From NCBI GenBank assembly GCA_035711805.1, contig DASTBV010000155.1, forward strand, positions 145,485-209,484: DNA of 64,000 bases, given 5' to 3'. The notes below the pieces were generated by a model. It did not search any database, was not told where the DNA came from, and saw nothing but the letters and a program-made list of their open reading frames with translations. Origin of the DNA: Gp6-AA40 sp035711805 (GTDB lineage Bacteria; Acidobacteriota; Vicinamibacteria; Vicinamibacterales; UBA2999). Every line of letters starts with the position of its first letter. Position 1 is the first letter of the stretch. The position numbers and the translations under genes were made by a program. Shown one piece after another: positions 40,523-51,022 of the stretch.

Positions 40523-41854
40523 ATGCACCTGTTTCTGCTCGGCGTGAGTCACAAGACGGCGCCAGTCGACCTTCGCGAAAAGCTCGATTTCTCGAGCCGC
40601 GATGTCGGCGCGGCGGTCGTGGCGCTCGCCGCCAGATCGTCGGCAGCGGAATCGGTGGTGTTGTCCACGTGCAACCGATCGGAGATCTACGTTGCCAGCG
40701 CCGCCCCGGAGACCGCCCGCGAAGAGATCATCCGCTTCCTCGGCGAATATCATCAGCTGCCGGCCGACAGCTTTACGCCGCATCTGTTCTCCTTTTCCGA
40801 ATCCGACGTCGCACAGCATCTCTTTCGCGTGGCTGCCGGGCTCGATTCGCTGGTCGTCGGCGAGCCGCAGATCCTCGGACAGGTGAAGGATGCATTCCAG
40901 GCGGCGGCGGAGAAGCGCTGTACCGGTCCCGTTCTGAGAAAGCTGTTCGACTGGTCGTTCAACGTCGGCAAACGCGTGCGCAGCGAGACGGCCTTGGGCG
41001 AGGGAGCGGTGTCGATCAGCTTCGCCGCCGCGCAGCTGGCGCGGAAGATCTTCGGCCGCCTGCAGGGACGGCGCGTCCTCGTCGTCGGGGCCGGGGAAAT
41101 CAGCACGCTGACCGCCCAGCACCTGCGCGCGCACGGCGCCACCGAAGTGGCGATTACGAGCAGGACCGCGGCGCATGCACAGGCCCTGGCGACGAAAGTC
41201 GGTGGCCACTGGGTTCCGTGGGACGGCCTCGCCAACGCCCTTGCCGGCGCAGACATCATCGTCACCGCCACCGGCTCGCAGCGGCCGATCATCACGCGGG
41301 CACACGTCGAAACGGCGCTGCGGGGCCACCGGCGCGATCCGCTCTTCATTCTCGATGTCGCCGTTCCGCGCGATGTCGAGGCATCCGTCGGCGAGATCGA
41401 GCAGGTGTTCCTGTATAACGTCGACGACCTGCAGACGGTCGTCCAGGAGAACCTGTCCAAGCGCGCGTCGGAAATAGAGCGGGCCGAAGCGATCGTCAAG
41501 GAGGAACTCGGCAGATTCGCCGCCTGGCAGCGTTCCCGCGGCGCCATTCAGACGGTCGTCGCCTTGCGCGATCGCTTCGAGGCGGTGCGCCGTGCCGAGC
41601 TGCAGCGGCTGGAATCGAGAATGGGCGGGTTGCCGCCCGAAACGCGTGCCGTCTTCGATCAGCTTACGAGGTTGATCGTCGAAAAGCTGCTGATCGATCC
41701 CACGGAGCAGCTCAAGGCGCTTCCAGACGAAGAAACCCAGGCCGCCTACACCGAAGCGGTCAATCGGCTCTTCCGCCTCCGCGACGAAAACGGATCGACC
41801 GCGTCCCCGGATTCGGCGGACGACGAGACGTCGTCCCGCCGGCGGCCGCGCTGA
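40523..41854 (+). CDS. hemA: Glutamyl-tRNA reductase
   Basis: The 443-residue enzyme reduces glutamyl-tRNA to glutamate-1-semialdehyde with NADPH, the first step of the C5 route to heme. Catalytic Cys50 is in VLSTCNRSEIY. The N-terminal motif LLGVSHKTAPVDLREKL, the GEPQILGQVKDAF block and the NADPH-binding VLVVGAGEISTLTAQHL are as expected. The C-terminal dimerisation helix is present. The start at 40523 lies 10 bp after ccsA. It is followed by hemC after 2 bp. Confidence 0.97.
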   Translation: MHLFLLGVSHKTAPVDLREKLDFSSRDVGAAVVALAARSSAAESVVLSTCNRSEIYVASAAPETAREEIIRFLGEYHQLPADSFTPHLFSFSESDVAQHLFRVAAGLDSLVVGEPQILGQVKDAFQAAAEKRCTGPVLRKLFDWSFNVGKRVRSETALGEGAVSISFAAAQLARKIFGRLQGRRVLVVGAGEISTLTAQHLRAHGATEVAITSRTAAHAQALATKVGGHWVPWDGLANALAGADIIVTATGSQRPIITRAHVETALRGHRRDPLFILDVAVPRDVEASVGEIEQVFLYNVDDLQTVVQENLSKRASEIERAEAIVKEELGRFAAWQRSRGAIQTVVALRDRFEAVRRAELQRLESRMGGLPPETRAVFDQLTRLIVEKLLIDPTEQLKALPDEETQAAYTEAVNRLFRLRDENGSTASPDSADDETSSRRRPR

Positions 41855-41856
41855 CC

Positions 41857-42828
41857 ATGGACCGCCTCAGAATCGGCACCAGAGGCAGCGAGCTCGCGCT
41901 GTTCCAGGCCAATGCCGTGGCGGAACTGCTCGCCCGCCGGACGGGCGCTTCCTGCGACATCGTGGTCATCAGGACGTCCGGCGACAGGCTGGCGGACGCA
42001 AGCCTCGCTCAGATCGGCGGCAAGCGGCTTTTCGTCAAGGAGATCGAGGACGCGCTCGCGGCCGGCGACATCGACCTCGCGGTTCACAGCAGCAAGGACA
42101 TGCCGGCGGTGCTGCCGGGCGGTCTGCAGATCGGCGCGGTACTGGCGCGCGAAGATCCGCACGATGCGGTGGTGCTCCCCGCTCCTGCGGGGCAGTCGCT
42201 TTCAATCCATGAAGTCGTGAGCGAGCTCGGCCACGCACCGCGCATCGGGACCAGCAGCGTCCGCCGGGTTGCGCAGCTCATCCGCGTGTTCCCAGGGGCG
42301 ACGTTTCTGCCGGTGCGCGGCAATCTGGGCACACGTCTGAGAAAACTCGATGCGGGCGAGTACGACGCGCTCGTACTGGCCGCGGCAGGCCTGCGGCGGT
42401 TGGGGCGCGACGACCGGATCACCGCCACGATTCCAGCGGACGCATGCGTGCCGGCACCGGGACAAGGCATTATCGCGGTCGAAGTTCGCGACACCGACGA
42501 GCGCGCCGGGCGCCTGCTCGCCGTCATCGACGACGCGGATGCGGCGGCGGCGCTGCGATCCGAGCGTGCGGTTGTCACGCGCCTCGGCGGCGGCTGTCAG
42601 ATGCCCATCGGCGCCCTGGCCGACATCGCAGACGTCGGACTCAGCGTACGGGGCGTGGTCGTATCACCTGATGGTCAACGGCTCGTGCGCGCATCGGCCT
42701 CCGGATCCCGTGACGATGCCGAAGCGCTCGGCCGGTCGGTGGCGGATCAACTCCTGCAGGCGGGCGCTGGAGATATCCTCGCAGACGTGCAGCGTGCGCA
42801 TGCAGCCGTCGAGGGCATCCAGCCGTGA
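41857..42828 (+). CDS. hemC: Porphobilinogen deaminase (hydroxymethylbilane synthase)
   Basis: The 323-residue enzyme joins four porphobilinogens into hydroxymethylbilane. Catalytic Asp81 is in LAVHSSKDMP, and Cys247 in RLGGGCQMPIGA carries the dipyrromethane cofactor. The N-terminal RIGTRGSELALFQA is standard, and the Arg-rich segment TSSVRRVAQL is complete. It overlaps the following cobA-hemD gene by 4 nt (GTGA). Confidence 0.97.
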   Translation: MDRLRIGTRGSELALFQANAVAELLARRTGASCDIVVIRTSGDRLADASLAQIGGKRLFVKEIEDALAAGDIDLAVHSSKDMPAVLPGGLQIGAVLAREDPHDAVVLPAPAGQSLSIHEVVSELGHAPRIGTSSVRRVAQLIRVFPGATFLPVRGNLGTRLRKLDAGEYDALVLAAAGLRRLGRDDRITATIPADACVPAPGQGIIAVEVRDTDERAGRLLAVIDDADAAAALRSERAVVTRLGGGCQMPIGALADIADVGLSVRGVVVSPDGQRLVRASASGSRDDAEALGRSVADQLLQAGAGDILADVQRAHAAVEGIQP

Positions 42829-44372
42829 CCCTGATCTATCTGATCGGCGCCGGACCGGGCGACCCCGGACTGATTACGGCCCGCGGCCTCGAGCTGCTCC
42901 GTCAGGCCGACGTCGTCATCCACGATCACCTCGTGTCGTCGGCGCTCCTGCGCGAGGCCCGGCGCAGCGCCGAGCTGATCGACGTCGGCACTGCCGCGCC
43001 GCAGCCGATGGCACAGGAGGCGATCAGCATTCTTCTCGCCGAGAAGGCGCGCGAGGGCAAAGTCGTCGCCCGGCTGAAGTGGGGCGACCCGTTCGTGTTC
43101 GACCGCGGCGGCGAAGAAGCGCTGTTCCTCCACGAGCAGCGGATTCCGTTCGAGGTCGTTCCCGGGGTCCCGGCGGGTACCGCCGTGCCCGCGTACGCCG
43201 GCGTTCCGGTGACGTATCCAGGCGGCGGCGACACGATCACGCTCGTTCGCGGCTACGAGGGAGAGAGCCGAACGGCGCCGGACATCGACTGGGCAAGCCT
43301 CGCGCGGCTGGAAGGCACGATCGTCTGCTACGCCGGCTCGCATCAACTCCTGGACATCACGGTCGCGCTCCTCGCCAACGGTTGGGCGCCGGACGAACCG
43401 ACGGTGGTCGTCTACAACGGGACACTGCCGACCCAGGAAACGATCGCGATGACGATCGGAGAATTACAGCAGCATCTCGGCGCGCATCCGCCGCGCCGCG
43501 ACGCGGCGATTCTCGTCATCGGCCGCGTGGTCGGATTCCGCGATCATCTGCGGTGGTTCGACGTCCGTCCGCTGTTCGGGCGCCGCGTGCTCGTCACACG
43601 GCCGCGCGAGCAGGCGCGGGATCTGGTCGATCGGCTGCAGGCGCTCGGCGCCGACACCGTCGAAGCGCCGATGATCCGGATTACCCCGCCGGACGATCCG
43701 ACGCCGCTGCTCGACGCCGCAACGGATCCGTCCGCGTTCGACTGGATCGTCTTCACCAGCGCCAACTCCGTCGAAGGGTTCATGACGGCACTGCTCTCGC
43801 ACCACCGCGACGTCCGCGCGCTGAAGGGTCCCCGGCTGTGCACCGTCGGACCCGGCACGGCTGAACGTCTGCGGCGCTACAGCGTGGTCGCCGACGTCGT
43901 GCCGGACGAGTACCGCGCCGAGGCGGTCCTGCGCACGCTCGCGGCGCAGGGCCCGCTGGAAGGCGCTCGCGTCCTGCTGCCGCGCTCGGACATCGGTCGG
44001 GAAGTGATCGCCGAGCAGCTGCGAAATGCCGGCGCGTCGGTCACCGACGTGATCGCCTATCGCACCGTGCTCGACGAGCTGCAGCGCGAAGGCGATCCCG
44101 ACGTGTACAAGCTGTTGCTCGAGGGCCGAATCGACGTGGTGACCTTCACCAGCGCCTCGGCCGTTCGCAACTTCGTGCGCGTGTACGGAGCGGATCAGGT
44201 CGCGGACCTGCTCAAGAGCACGACCGTGGCCGTCATCGGCCCGGTTACAGGCCAGGCGGCCCGCCAGGCAGGGATCACGGTCTCCGTCGAGCCCGCCTCC
44301 TACACGATCGGAGGTCTTGTGGACGCCATCTCTGCCCATTTTGCCGAGGGAGCGGTCAGCAAGACCCGCTGA
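42825..44372 (+). CDS. hemD: Fused uroporphyrinogen-III C-methyltransferase and uroporphyrinogen-III synthase
   Basis: The 515-residue protein joins two enzymes. Residues about 1-245 are a SUMT/CobA domain (LIYLIGAGPGDPGLITARGL, LKWGDPFVFDRGGEEA, VVPGVPAGTAVPAYAGVPVT), which methylates uroporphyrinogen III toward precorrin-2. Residues about 250-510 are HemD (RRVLVTRPREQARDLVDRL, and FTSASAVRNFVRVY), which closes hydroxymethylbilane to uroporphyrinogen III. Such CobA-HemD fusions are known in several phyla. Both halves look complete. The fusion places the branch toward siroheme or cobalamin next to the main heme path. Confidence 0.94.
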   Translation: MTLIYLIGAGPGDPGLITARGLELLRQADVVIHDHLVSSALLREARRSAELIDVGTAAPQPMAQEAISILLAEKAREGKVVARLKWGDPFVFDRGGEEALFLHEQRIPFEVVPGVPAGTAVPAYAGVPVTYPGGGDTITLVRGYEGESRTAPDIDWASLARLEGTIVCYAGSHQLLDITVALLANGWAPDEPTVVVYNGTLPTQETIAMTIGELQQHLGAHPPRRDAAILVIGRVVGFRDHLRWFDVRPLFGRRVLVTRPREQARDLVDRLQALGADTVEAPMIRITPPDDPTPLLDAATDPSAFDWIVFTSANSVEGFMTALLSHHRDVRALKGPRLCTVGPGTAERLRRYSVVADVVPDEYRAEAVLRTLAAQGPLEGARVLLPRSDIGREVIAEQLRNAGASVTDVIAYRTVLDELQREGDPDVYKLLLEGRIDVVTFTSASAVRNFVRVYGADQVADLLKSTTVAVIGPVTGQAARQAGITVSVEPASYTIGGLVDAISAHFAEGAVSKTR

Positions 44373-44381
44373 GGGATCTTC

Positions 44382-45389
44382 ATGGCAAGATCGACCGACA
44401 TGCGCGTCTCCACCACCTCGAAGCTCTCTCTGACGCACCGCCCGCGGCGGCTTCGGCGCACCGAGGCGATCCGGCGGCTGGTGCGCGAGACGCGACTGAC
44501 GCCGGACTGCTTCATTTACCCGTTGTTCGTCTGCGACGGCAAAGGGGTGCGCCGGGAAGTGAGCTCCATGCCTGGCGTCTTTCAGCTCTCGACGGACGAA
44601 GCGGTGAAGGAAGCCGAAGCGGCACGGGCCGACGGTGTGCCGGGCGTGATCCTGTTCGGGCTGCCGTCAAGCAAGGACGACGTCGGCTCCCTCGCCTCCG
44701 ACCCGGAAGCGCCCGTGCAGGAAACGGTGCGGGCCCTGAAGCGCGCGCTGCCCGATCTGGTCGTGATGACCGATGTGTGTCTCTGCGAGTACACCTCCCA
44801 CGGCCACTGCGGCATCGTCGACGGTGATGAGATTCTGAACGACGCCACGGTCGCGCACCTTGCGCAGGCGGCCTTGTCTCATGCCGCTGCCGGAGCCGAT
44901 TTCGTCGCGCCATCCGACATGATGGACGGACGGGTTGCGGCAATCCGGCGGACGCTCGACGAGTCCGGGTTCGAAGGTGTCGGGATCATGTCGTATGCGG
45001 CCAAGTACTGCTCGGGCTTCTACGGACCGTTCCGCGAGGCCGCGGATTCGACCCCGCAGTTCGGCGACCGCCGCACGCATCAGATGGATCCATCCAACGT
45101 CGAGGAGGCTCTGCGGGAAGTCGAAACCGACATCGCGGAAGGCGCCGACATCGTCATGGTCAAGCCCGCGCTGCCGTACCTCGACGTCCTCACGAAGGTG
45201 AAGGAGCGCTTCGGCCGGCCGACGGCTGCGTACCACGTCAGCGGCGAATACGCGATGATCAAGGCGGCGGCGGCACGAGGGTGGATCGACGAGCCGCGCG
45301 TCATGATGGAGACGCTGACGGCAATCCGGCGCGCCGGGGCGGACATCATCCTCACGTACTACGCCAGAGACGCGGCGCGTCTGCTTTAA
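44382..45389 (+). CDS. hemB: Delta-aminolevulinic acid dehydratase (porphobilinogen synthase)
   Basis: The 335-residue enzyme condenses two aminolevulinates to porphobilinogen. Schiff-base lysines are Lys208 (SYAAKYCSGFYG) and Lys261 (MVKPALPYLDV). Three cysteines in DVCLCEYTSHGHCG (Cys133, Cys135, Cys143) form a catalytic zinc site, so this is a zinc-type enzyme rather than the magnesium type. GAGGG lies upstream of the ATG at 44382; an ATG at 44400 is an alternative. An A/T-rich hairpin repeat follows before hemL. Confidence 0.97.
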   Translation: MARSTDMRVSTTSKLSLTHRPRRLRRTEAIRRLVRETRLTPDCFIYPLFVCDGKGVRREVSSMPGVFQLSTDEAVKEAEAARADGVPGVILFGLPSSKDDVGSLASDPEAPVQETVRALKRALPDLVVMTDVCLCEYTSHGHCGIVDGDEILNDATVAHLAQAALSHAAAGADFVAPSDMMDGRVAAIRRTLDESGFEGVGIMSYAAKYCSGFYGPFREAADSTPQFGDRRTHQMDPSNVEEALREVETDIAEGADIVMVKPALPYLDVLTKVKERFGRPTAAYHVSGEYAMIKAAAARGWIDEPRVMMETLTAIRRAGADIILTYYARDAARLL

Positions 45390-45393
45390 CGCA

Positions 45394-45465
45394 ATGCAAG
45401 ATTCAGAATGCAGAATGCAAACCCGGCGGTGATTGCGTTTGCATTTTGAATTTCGCATTTTGCAT
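45394..45465 (+). repeat. Heptamer hairpin element 1 (ATGCAAA/TTCAAAA type)
   Basis: Two 29-nt arms (45394-45422 and 45437-45465) made of 7-nt units such as AATGCAG, AATGCAA and ATTCAGA are inverted relative to each other around a GC-rich 14-nt loop. By hand, 26 of 29 positions pair when G.U is allowed on the plus strand. It fills the gap between hemB and hemL inside the heme operon and ends 5 nt before the hemL ATG. Confidence 0.75.
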
Positions 45466-45470
45466 GACCG

Positions 45471-46757
<1,287 letters not shown>

Positions 46758-46773
46758 GGAGGGGATCCCCGCT

Positions 46774-47670
46774 CTACCTGATCTGCAGCGGCGCGTCGAC
46801 ACGAACGCGCAGCACGGTTCCCTGCGGCAACTCGACTTCCTTGCCCTCGGTCGCAGCGATCGTTCCGCCACCGCCGATCAGCACGCCCAGCACCGCGCCC
46901 TTCACGCCGCCGAGCACGGCCCCGATGATGCCGCCAACCGCGGCTCCAGCGCCCGCCCGCGTCGCCTCGCCGCGGATGCCTTCGCCTTCAATCGCCTGCG
47001 TCACCGTTCCACGCATCGGATAGGAGCGGCCGTTCACCGTGACCTGATCGAAGCTGACGGTCATGCGAGCCGTGCGGTTCGTCCGCGTCGCAGGTTCCAC
47101 GGCCGTGACGACGCCGCGCATCACCGACCCCGCGGGAATGAGCACGCGGCCGTTCACGTTCAGGTCAACGAGGGTGGTGGCCTCGAAGCGATCTTCGACC
47201 TGCGCCGTGCCGGAGTTCAGGCTGTTCTGCAGCCGCACGTCCAGCTCGGTACCTGCCGGCACTTCATTCGCCGACGCCGTCGTCTGCGTACGCGCAGGTG
47301 CGGGCGGAGGCGTAGTGTCACGCGGCGCGACCGGCGGCGCAGCGCTGACGCGGTCGCCGCGAGCGCCGCTGCGGATGTCCTCGATCCGATCGCGGACGTC
47401 CGCGTACTCCGCGCGCGTCACCGACCGTTCCTTGCGCAGCTTGACTTTGAGGTAAATCACTTCGTCGCGGAGATCATCCAGCTCGTCACGCAGCTGGTTC
47501 GCCCGCGCCGAATCCCGGTTGCTCATCTGATTGATGTCGCGCTCCGCCTGAAACACGTTGTCCTGGAGCCGCTGAATGTCTGCCTGGGTCACGCTCGATT
47601 GAGCGAGGGCTGGCGCGGCGAGACTTACCGCCACGAGTGCAGCCAGCGCAGCCCGGATCATAAACGTCAT
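46774..47670 (-). CDS. Secreted coiled-coil protein with TrbI/VirB10-like beta domain and glycine zipper
   Basis: The 298-residue protein has a signal peptide (about 1-23), a charged coiled coil (about 28-98), a Pro-rich linker, then a beta domain like the C-terminal part of VirB10/TrbI: VPAGTELDVRLQNSLNSGTA, NGRVLIPAGSVMRGVVTAVE. A Gly/Ala-rich zipper (AGAGAAVGGIIGAVLGGVKG) is inserted before the last strands. It is probably envelope-associated; no secretion genes are nearby, so the fold is likely used alone. AGGAGG lies 4 nt before the start at 47670. It converges with hemL across 16 bp. Confidence 0.75.
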   Translation of the reverse strand: MTFMIRAALAALVAVSLAAPALAQSSVTQADIQRLQDNVFQAERDINQMSNRDSARANQLRDELDDLRDEVIYLKVKLRKERSVTRAEYADVRDRIEDIRSGARGDRVSAAPPVAPRDTTPPPAPARTQTTASANEVPAGTELDVRLQNSLNSGTAQVEDRFEATTLVDLNVNGRVLIPAGSVMRGVVTAVEPATRTNRTARMTVSFDQVTVNGRSYPMRGTVTQAIEGEGIRGEATRAGAGAAVGGIIGAVLGGVKGAVLGVLIGGGGTIAATEGKEVELPQGTVLRVRVDAPLQIR

Positions 47671-47707
47671 CCTGCCTCCTTCCGATCGATCGTGTTAGTG
47701 CAAAGAG

Positions 47708-47732
47708 CAGGCCGACGCGCGCCGGCGGCCTG
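47708..47732 (-). terminator. GC-rich hairpin after the rseP gene
   Basis: CAGGCCG at 47708-47714 pairs with CGGCCTG at 47726-47732 around an 11-nt loop. It lies 17 bp past the end of rseP on the minus strand, so it may end or trim that transcript. No T tract follows, so strength as a terminator is doubtful. Confidence 0.4.
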
Positions 47733-47748
47733 GCATGGATTATCGGCG

Positions 47749-49068
47749 CTAATTCCGCCAGGGCATCAGGCCCTCGATCCAACTTACGCGCGTGAGATCG
47801 TTATAAATGACAGTCACCATCAGCATCATCAACGCGACGAATCCGGCCAGCAGCATCTTCTCCTTGACGCGCATGCTGAAGTCGCGCCGCGCGACACCCT
47901 CAAGCAGCAGGATCAGGATGTGACCGCCGTCGAGCACCGGAATCGGCATCAGGTTCAGGATGCCGAGATTGATGCTCAACATCGCCATCAGCGAGAACAG
48001 CGCAACCCAGCCCTCGGAGGCGGACTCGCCCGACAGCTGGGCGATGCCAACGGGACCCTGCAGCTGACGCACGGACGTCTCGCCGGTGAAGAGGCCGGCC
48101 AGCGTTGTGAAGATCAGAGCGCTCGATTTGATGTTCTCCTCGACGCTCAGCTTCACCGCCTCAAGCGGACCCGGCGTAAACGACTTCCGCCGCTCCGTCA
48201 GTCTGATGTCCAGCATCGCACCAGAGCCGCGTTTCTCTGGTGTTGCGCGAATCCGGAGCGTCTCATTTCCGCGTTTGACGGTCAGCTCGACGTTCCGGCC
48301 GCCGTTCTCCGAAATTTTCTCGATGAATTGCGAGCTGAAGACGATCGGTTCGCCATTGAACGCGAGGACCTCGTCCTGAGCCTTGAGGCCGGCCCTGTCT
48401 CCCGGTCCGCCCGCGATCACCGAAGCGACGATCGGATGCGCGTCCGGCAGCACGCCTAGCGTGCCGACTTCCAAGCGCCCTTCGGCTTCGGGGCGCACGG
48501 ACACGATGATCGTCTGGCCGCCGCGGGCAATCGCCAGCTCGACATCGCGGTTCGGCTTCATGCCGATCTGCAGCAGCAAGTCTTCCCACGTGTCGACAGT
48601 GTCCCTGTTCACGGAGAGAATGCGGTCGCCGACCATCAGCCCGGCCCGCTCTGCGGCTGATCCCGCCACGACCACACCAACGACCGGGGCTTCGTCGCGA
48701 TAGGCGGCGACACTTGCGCCCTGCGACAGCACGATCGCCAGCACGACGACCGCCAGCACGATGTTCATCAGCGGCCCCATGATCAGGATCTGGAACCGCT
48801 GCCACTTCGTCTTCGACAGGAACTCGTCCGGCTGCCCGGACCGCGGATCGTCGGGGTTCTCGCCGGCCATCTTCACGTAGCCGCCGAGCGGTATCGCGCT
48901 GACGCAATACTCGGTGTCTCCGCGTGTGAATTTCAGGATCTTGGGGCCGAAACCAAGCGAAAAGGTCAGCACCCGCACGCCGACGCGGCGGGCAGCAAGA
49001 AAGTGCCCCAGCTCGTGAACGAAAACGAGGACACCCAGGACAAAGAGAAATGCGAGAAGAGTGGTCAC
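47749..49068 (-). CDS. rseP: Site-2 zinc protease, RseP family
   Basis: The 439-residue membrane protease has the zinc motif HELGH at residues 18-22 and the third ligand in LNLMPIPVLDGGH. Two PDZ domains lie between (about 120-300, with VGDRILSVNRDTVDTWEDLL and AQDEVLAFNGEPIVFSSQFI). It cuts membrane-bound substrates such as anti-sigma factors within the bilayer. The start was placed at GTG 49068, which overlaps the dxr stop (TAGTG); a longer frame to 49122 is overlap only. The order uppS-cdsA-dxr-rseP is conserved in many bacteria. Confidence 0.95.
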   Translation of the reverse strand: MTTLLAFLFVLGVLVFVHELGHFLAARRVGVRVLTFSLGFGPKILKFTRGDTEYCVSAIPLGGYVKMAGENPDDPRSGQPDEFLSKTKWQRFQILIMGPLMNIVLAVVVLAIVLSQGASVAAYRDEAPVVGVVVAGSAAERAGLMVGDRILSVNRDTVDTWEDLLLQIGMKPNRDVELAIARGGQTIIVSVRPEAEGRLEVGTLGVLPDAHPIVASVIAGGPGDRAGLKAQDEVLAFNGEPIVFSSQFIEKISENGGRNVELTVKRGNETLRIRATPEKRGSGAMLDIRLTERRKSFTPGPLEAVKLSVEENIKSSALIFTTLAGLFTGETSVRQLQGPVGIAQLSGESASEGWVALFSLMAMLSINLGILNLMPIPVLDGGHILILLLEGVARRDFSMRVKEKMLLAGFVALMMLMVTVIYNDLTRVSWIEGLMPWRN

Positions 49069-50234
49069 TACACTGTCAATTCTAGCGCCCGCGCCTCGTC
49101 GAGCGCCTGTTCGCGCGCCCACCGATCGACACGGCGCACGGTTTCAAGCGTGGAGACGGGCTCCACCTGGTGCGCGTCCATCGTCTTCTGTATGACGCGC
49201 GGAATGGCCGTAAAGCCGAGCTTGCCGTCGAGAAACGCGTCGACCGCCACCTCATTGGCGGCGTTGAGCACGACCGGCGCCGTTCCGCCGGCCCGGAGCG
49301 CGCGATACGCCAGCGCAAGGCATGGAAAACGGTCATGGGCGGGTTCATGAAACTCGAGCCGGCCCGCGCGCGCCAGATCGAGCGTCGGCAGCTGCGTTTC
49401 CCACCTGTCCGGGTATGAGCAGGCGTATTGAATCGGCAGACGCATGTCGGTGACGCCGAGCTGCGCGATGACCGAGCCATCGGTCAACTCCACCATCGAG
49501 TGAACGATCGACTGCGGGTGGATCAGGACGTCGATCCGGTCGGCGTCGACCCCGAACAGCCAGTGCGCCTCGATGACCTCGAGCCCTTTGTTCATCAGCG
49601 TCGCCGAGTCGATCGTTATCTTCCGGCCCATCTGCCACGTCGGATGTTGAAGCGCTGCTTCCGGCCGCACCCGCTCCAGATCCGCTTGTGTCAGCTCGCG
49701 GAACGGACCTCCGGATGCCGTCAGCACCAGCCGGCGGACCTCGCTCGGATTTCGGCCGTGCAGGCATTGGTGAATAGCGTTGTGCTCGCTGTCGATCGGC
49801 AGAATCGCGACGCCTCGCCGGAGCGCCGCGCCGGTGACGAGCGCGCCCGCCATGACCAGGACTTCCTTGTTCGCCAGCGCGATGGTCTTTCCAGCCTCGA
49901 TGGCCGCAAGCACGGCTTCGAGCCCGGCCGTGCCGGCGGAGGCGCAGATCACGACGTCCACGTCAGGATGCGTCGCCACTTCCACGAGCGCGTGCGGACC
50001 CGACGCGACCGTCGTTGTCGAGGACCCGAGCGCCGCCGTGAGCCGGCCGAGCCCGGCAGCGCTGGCGATCGCCGCGAGATCGGGACGATATCGCTCGATC
50101 TGCGCCGCAAGCAGCGACGCGTTGTCGCCCGCGGCCAATGCGGCCACGCGCAGTCGCGTCGGATGGGCATCCACGACCGCCAGCGCACTGCGGCCGATTG
50201 AGCCGGTCGAGCCAAGGATGGCAATGCGCTTCAC
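49068..50234 (-). CDS. dxr: 1-deoxy-D-xylulose-5-phosphate reductoisomerase
   Basis: The 388-residue enzyme makes 2-C-methylerythritol 4-phosphate in the non-mevalonate isoprenoid route with NADPH. N-terminal dinucleotide site is RIAILGSTGSIGRSALAVV. Metal and substrate parts include ALANKEVLVMAGALV, PIDSEHNAIHQCL and TASGGPFRE, and MGRKITIDSATLMNKGLEV. The start was placed at GTG 50234, which overlaps the cdsA stop (GTGA); a frame extension to 50432 is overlap only. The pathway feeds UppS encoded in the same operon. Confidence 0.96.
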   Translation of the reverse strand: MKRIAILGSTGSIGRSALAVVDAHPTRLRVAALAAGDNASLLAAQIERYRPDLAAIASAAGLGRLTAALGSSTTTVASGPHALVEVATHPDVDVVICASAGTAGLEAVLAAIEAGKTIALANKEVLVMAGALVTGAALRRGVAILPIDSEHNAIHQCLHGRNPSEVRRLVLTASGGPFRELTQADLERVRPEAALQHPTWQMGRKITIDSATLMNKGLEVIEAHWLFGVDADRIDVLIHPQSIVHSMVELTDGSVIAQLGVTDMRLPIQYACSYPDRWETQLPTLDLARAGRLEFHEPAHDRFPCLALAYRALRAGGTAPVVLNAANEVAVDAFLDGKLGFTAIPRVIQKTMDAHQVEPVSTLETVRRVDRWAREQALDEARALELTV

Positions 50235-51001
50235 CTGACGACCCCGAGCGCGATTGCGTACGCCGGCGCGACGAACAGCAGTGAGTCGATCCGATCCAGG
50301 ACACCACCGTGCCCGGGAATGAGCGACGAGCTGTCCTTGACGTTTGCGTCGCGCTTGAGGCGCGACTCGAACAAGTCTCCAAGTATTCCGAGCAGCACCA
50401 TCACGAATCCCAGCACGGCCAGAAGAGGCCACGGACGCTCTGGGAACTCGAAGCTGCCGCCAACGAGCATGAACAGCGTCCCCGCGATCACGCCGCCGAT
50501 CGCCCCTTCGATCGTTTTCTTCGGGCTGATAGTGGGGGCCAGCGCGTGACGGCCGAACGCGCGGCCCGTGTAGTACTGCAGCGAATCACTCACCACAATC
50601 GTGGCAATCAACAGGGCAGTGGCGCGCCAGCCGTGAACGATGTTGAGGAGGGCGAGGAGACCGAGCGGCATGCCGATGTACACGACCGAAAAAGCACCCA
50701 GAACCGCCTGCTGCCCCGAGTTACGTTTGAGGAACACAGCGGCAACGGCCGCGATGAAGAGCGCTGCTAACGCAACAACGCTCATCCGGCCGCTCGACGA
50801 CAGGGTCCAGGCCGTGTACGCAACCAGGAACACGAATGCCGGCCGCCCGCGCCGGTCATCGATGCCAATCAGCGCAAGGTATTCAAACGCCGCGATCGCG
50901 GCAACGATTGCGGCGACGAGACGCAGACCCGCCGGTGGTAGAAACAGAAGGGCCGCCAGCGCCGCGGCGGCAAGAAGAACGCCGCTGAACACGCGTGTCA
51001 T
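50231..51001 (-). CDS. cdsA: Phosphatidate cytidylyltransferase
   Basis: The 256-residue integral membrane enzyme makes CDP-diacylglycerol from phosphatidate and CTP, the branch point of phospholipid synthesis. The family signature is near the C-terminus: SRLKRDANVKDSSSLIPGHG with GGVLDRIDSLLF. SPKKTIEGAIGGVIAGTL is the other conserved block. About eight membrane helices are predicted. It lies 21 bp after uppS and overlaps dxr by 4 nt. Confidence 0.95.
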   Translation of the reverse strand: MTRVFSGVLLAAAALAALLFLPPAGLRLVAAIVAAIAAFEYLALIGIDDRRGRPAFVFLVAYTAWTLSSSGRMSVVALAALFIAAVAAVFLKRNSGQQAVLGAFSVVYIGMPLGLLALLNIVHGWRATALLIATIVVSDSLQYYTGRAFGRHALAPTISPKKTIEGAIGGVIAGTLFMLVGGSFEFPERPWPLLAVLGFVMVLLGILGDLFESRLKRDANVKDSSSLIPGHGGVLDRIDSLLFVAPAYAIALGVVR

Positions 51002-51022
51002 CGCGCTGTCATTTCGCGGCGG

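Noticed and set aside
45391..45470. Insertion-sequence end or transposon inverted repeat
   Set aside because: No transposase or target duplication is near, and the 7-nt periodic arms do not resemble IS termini.
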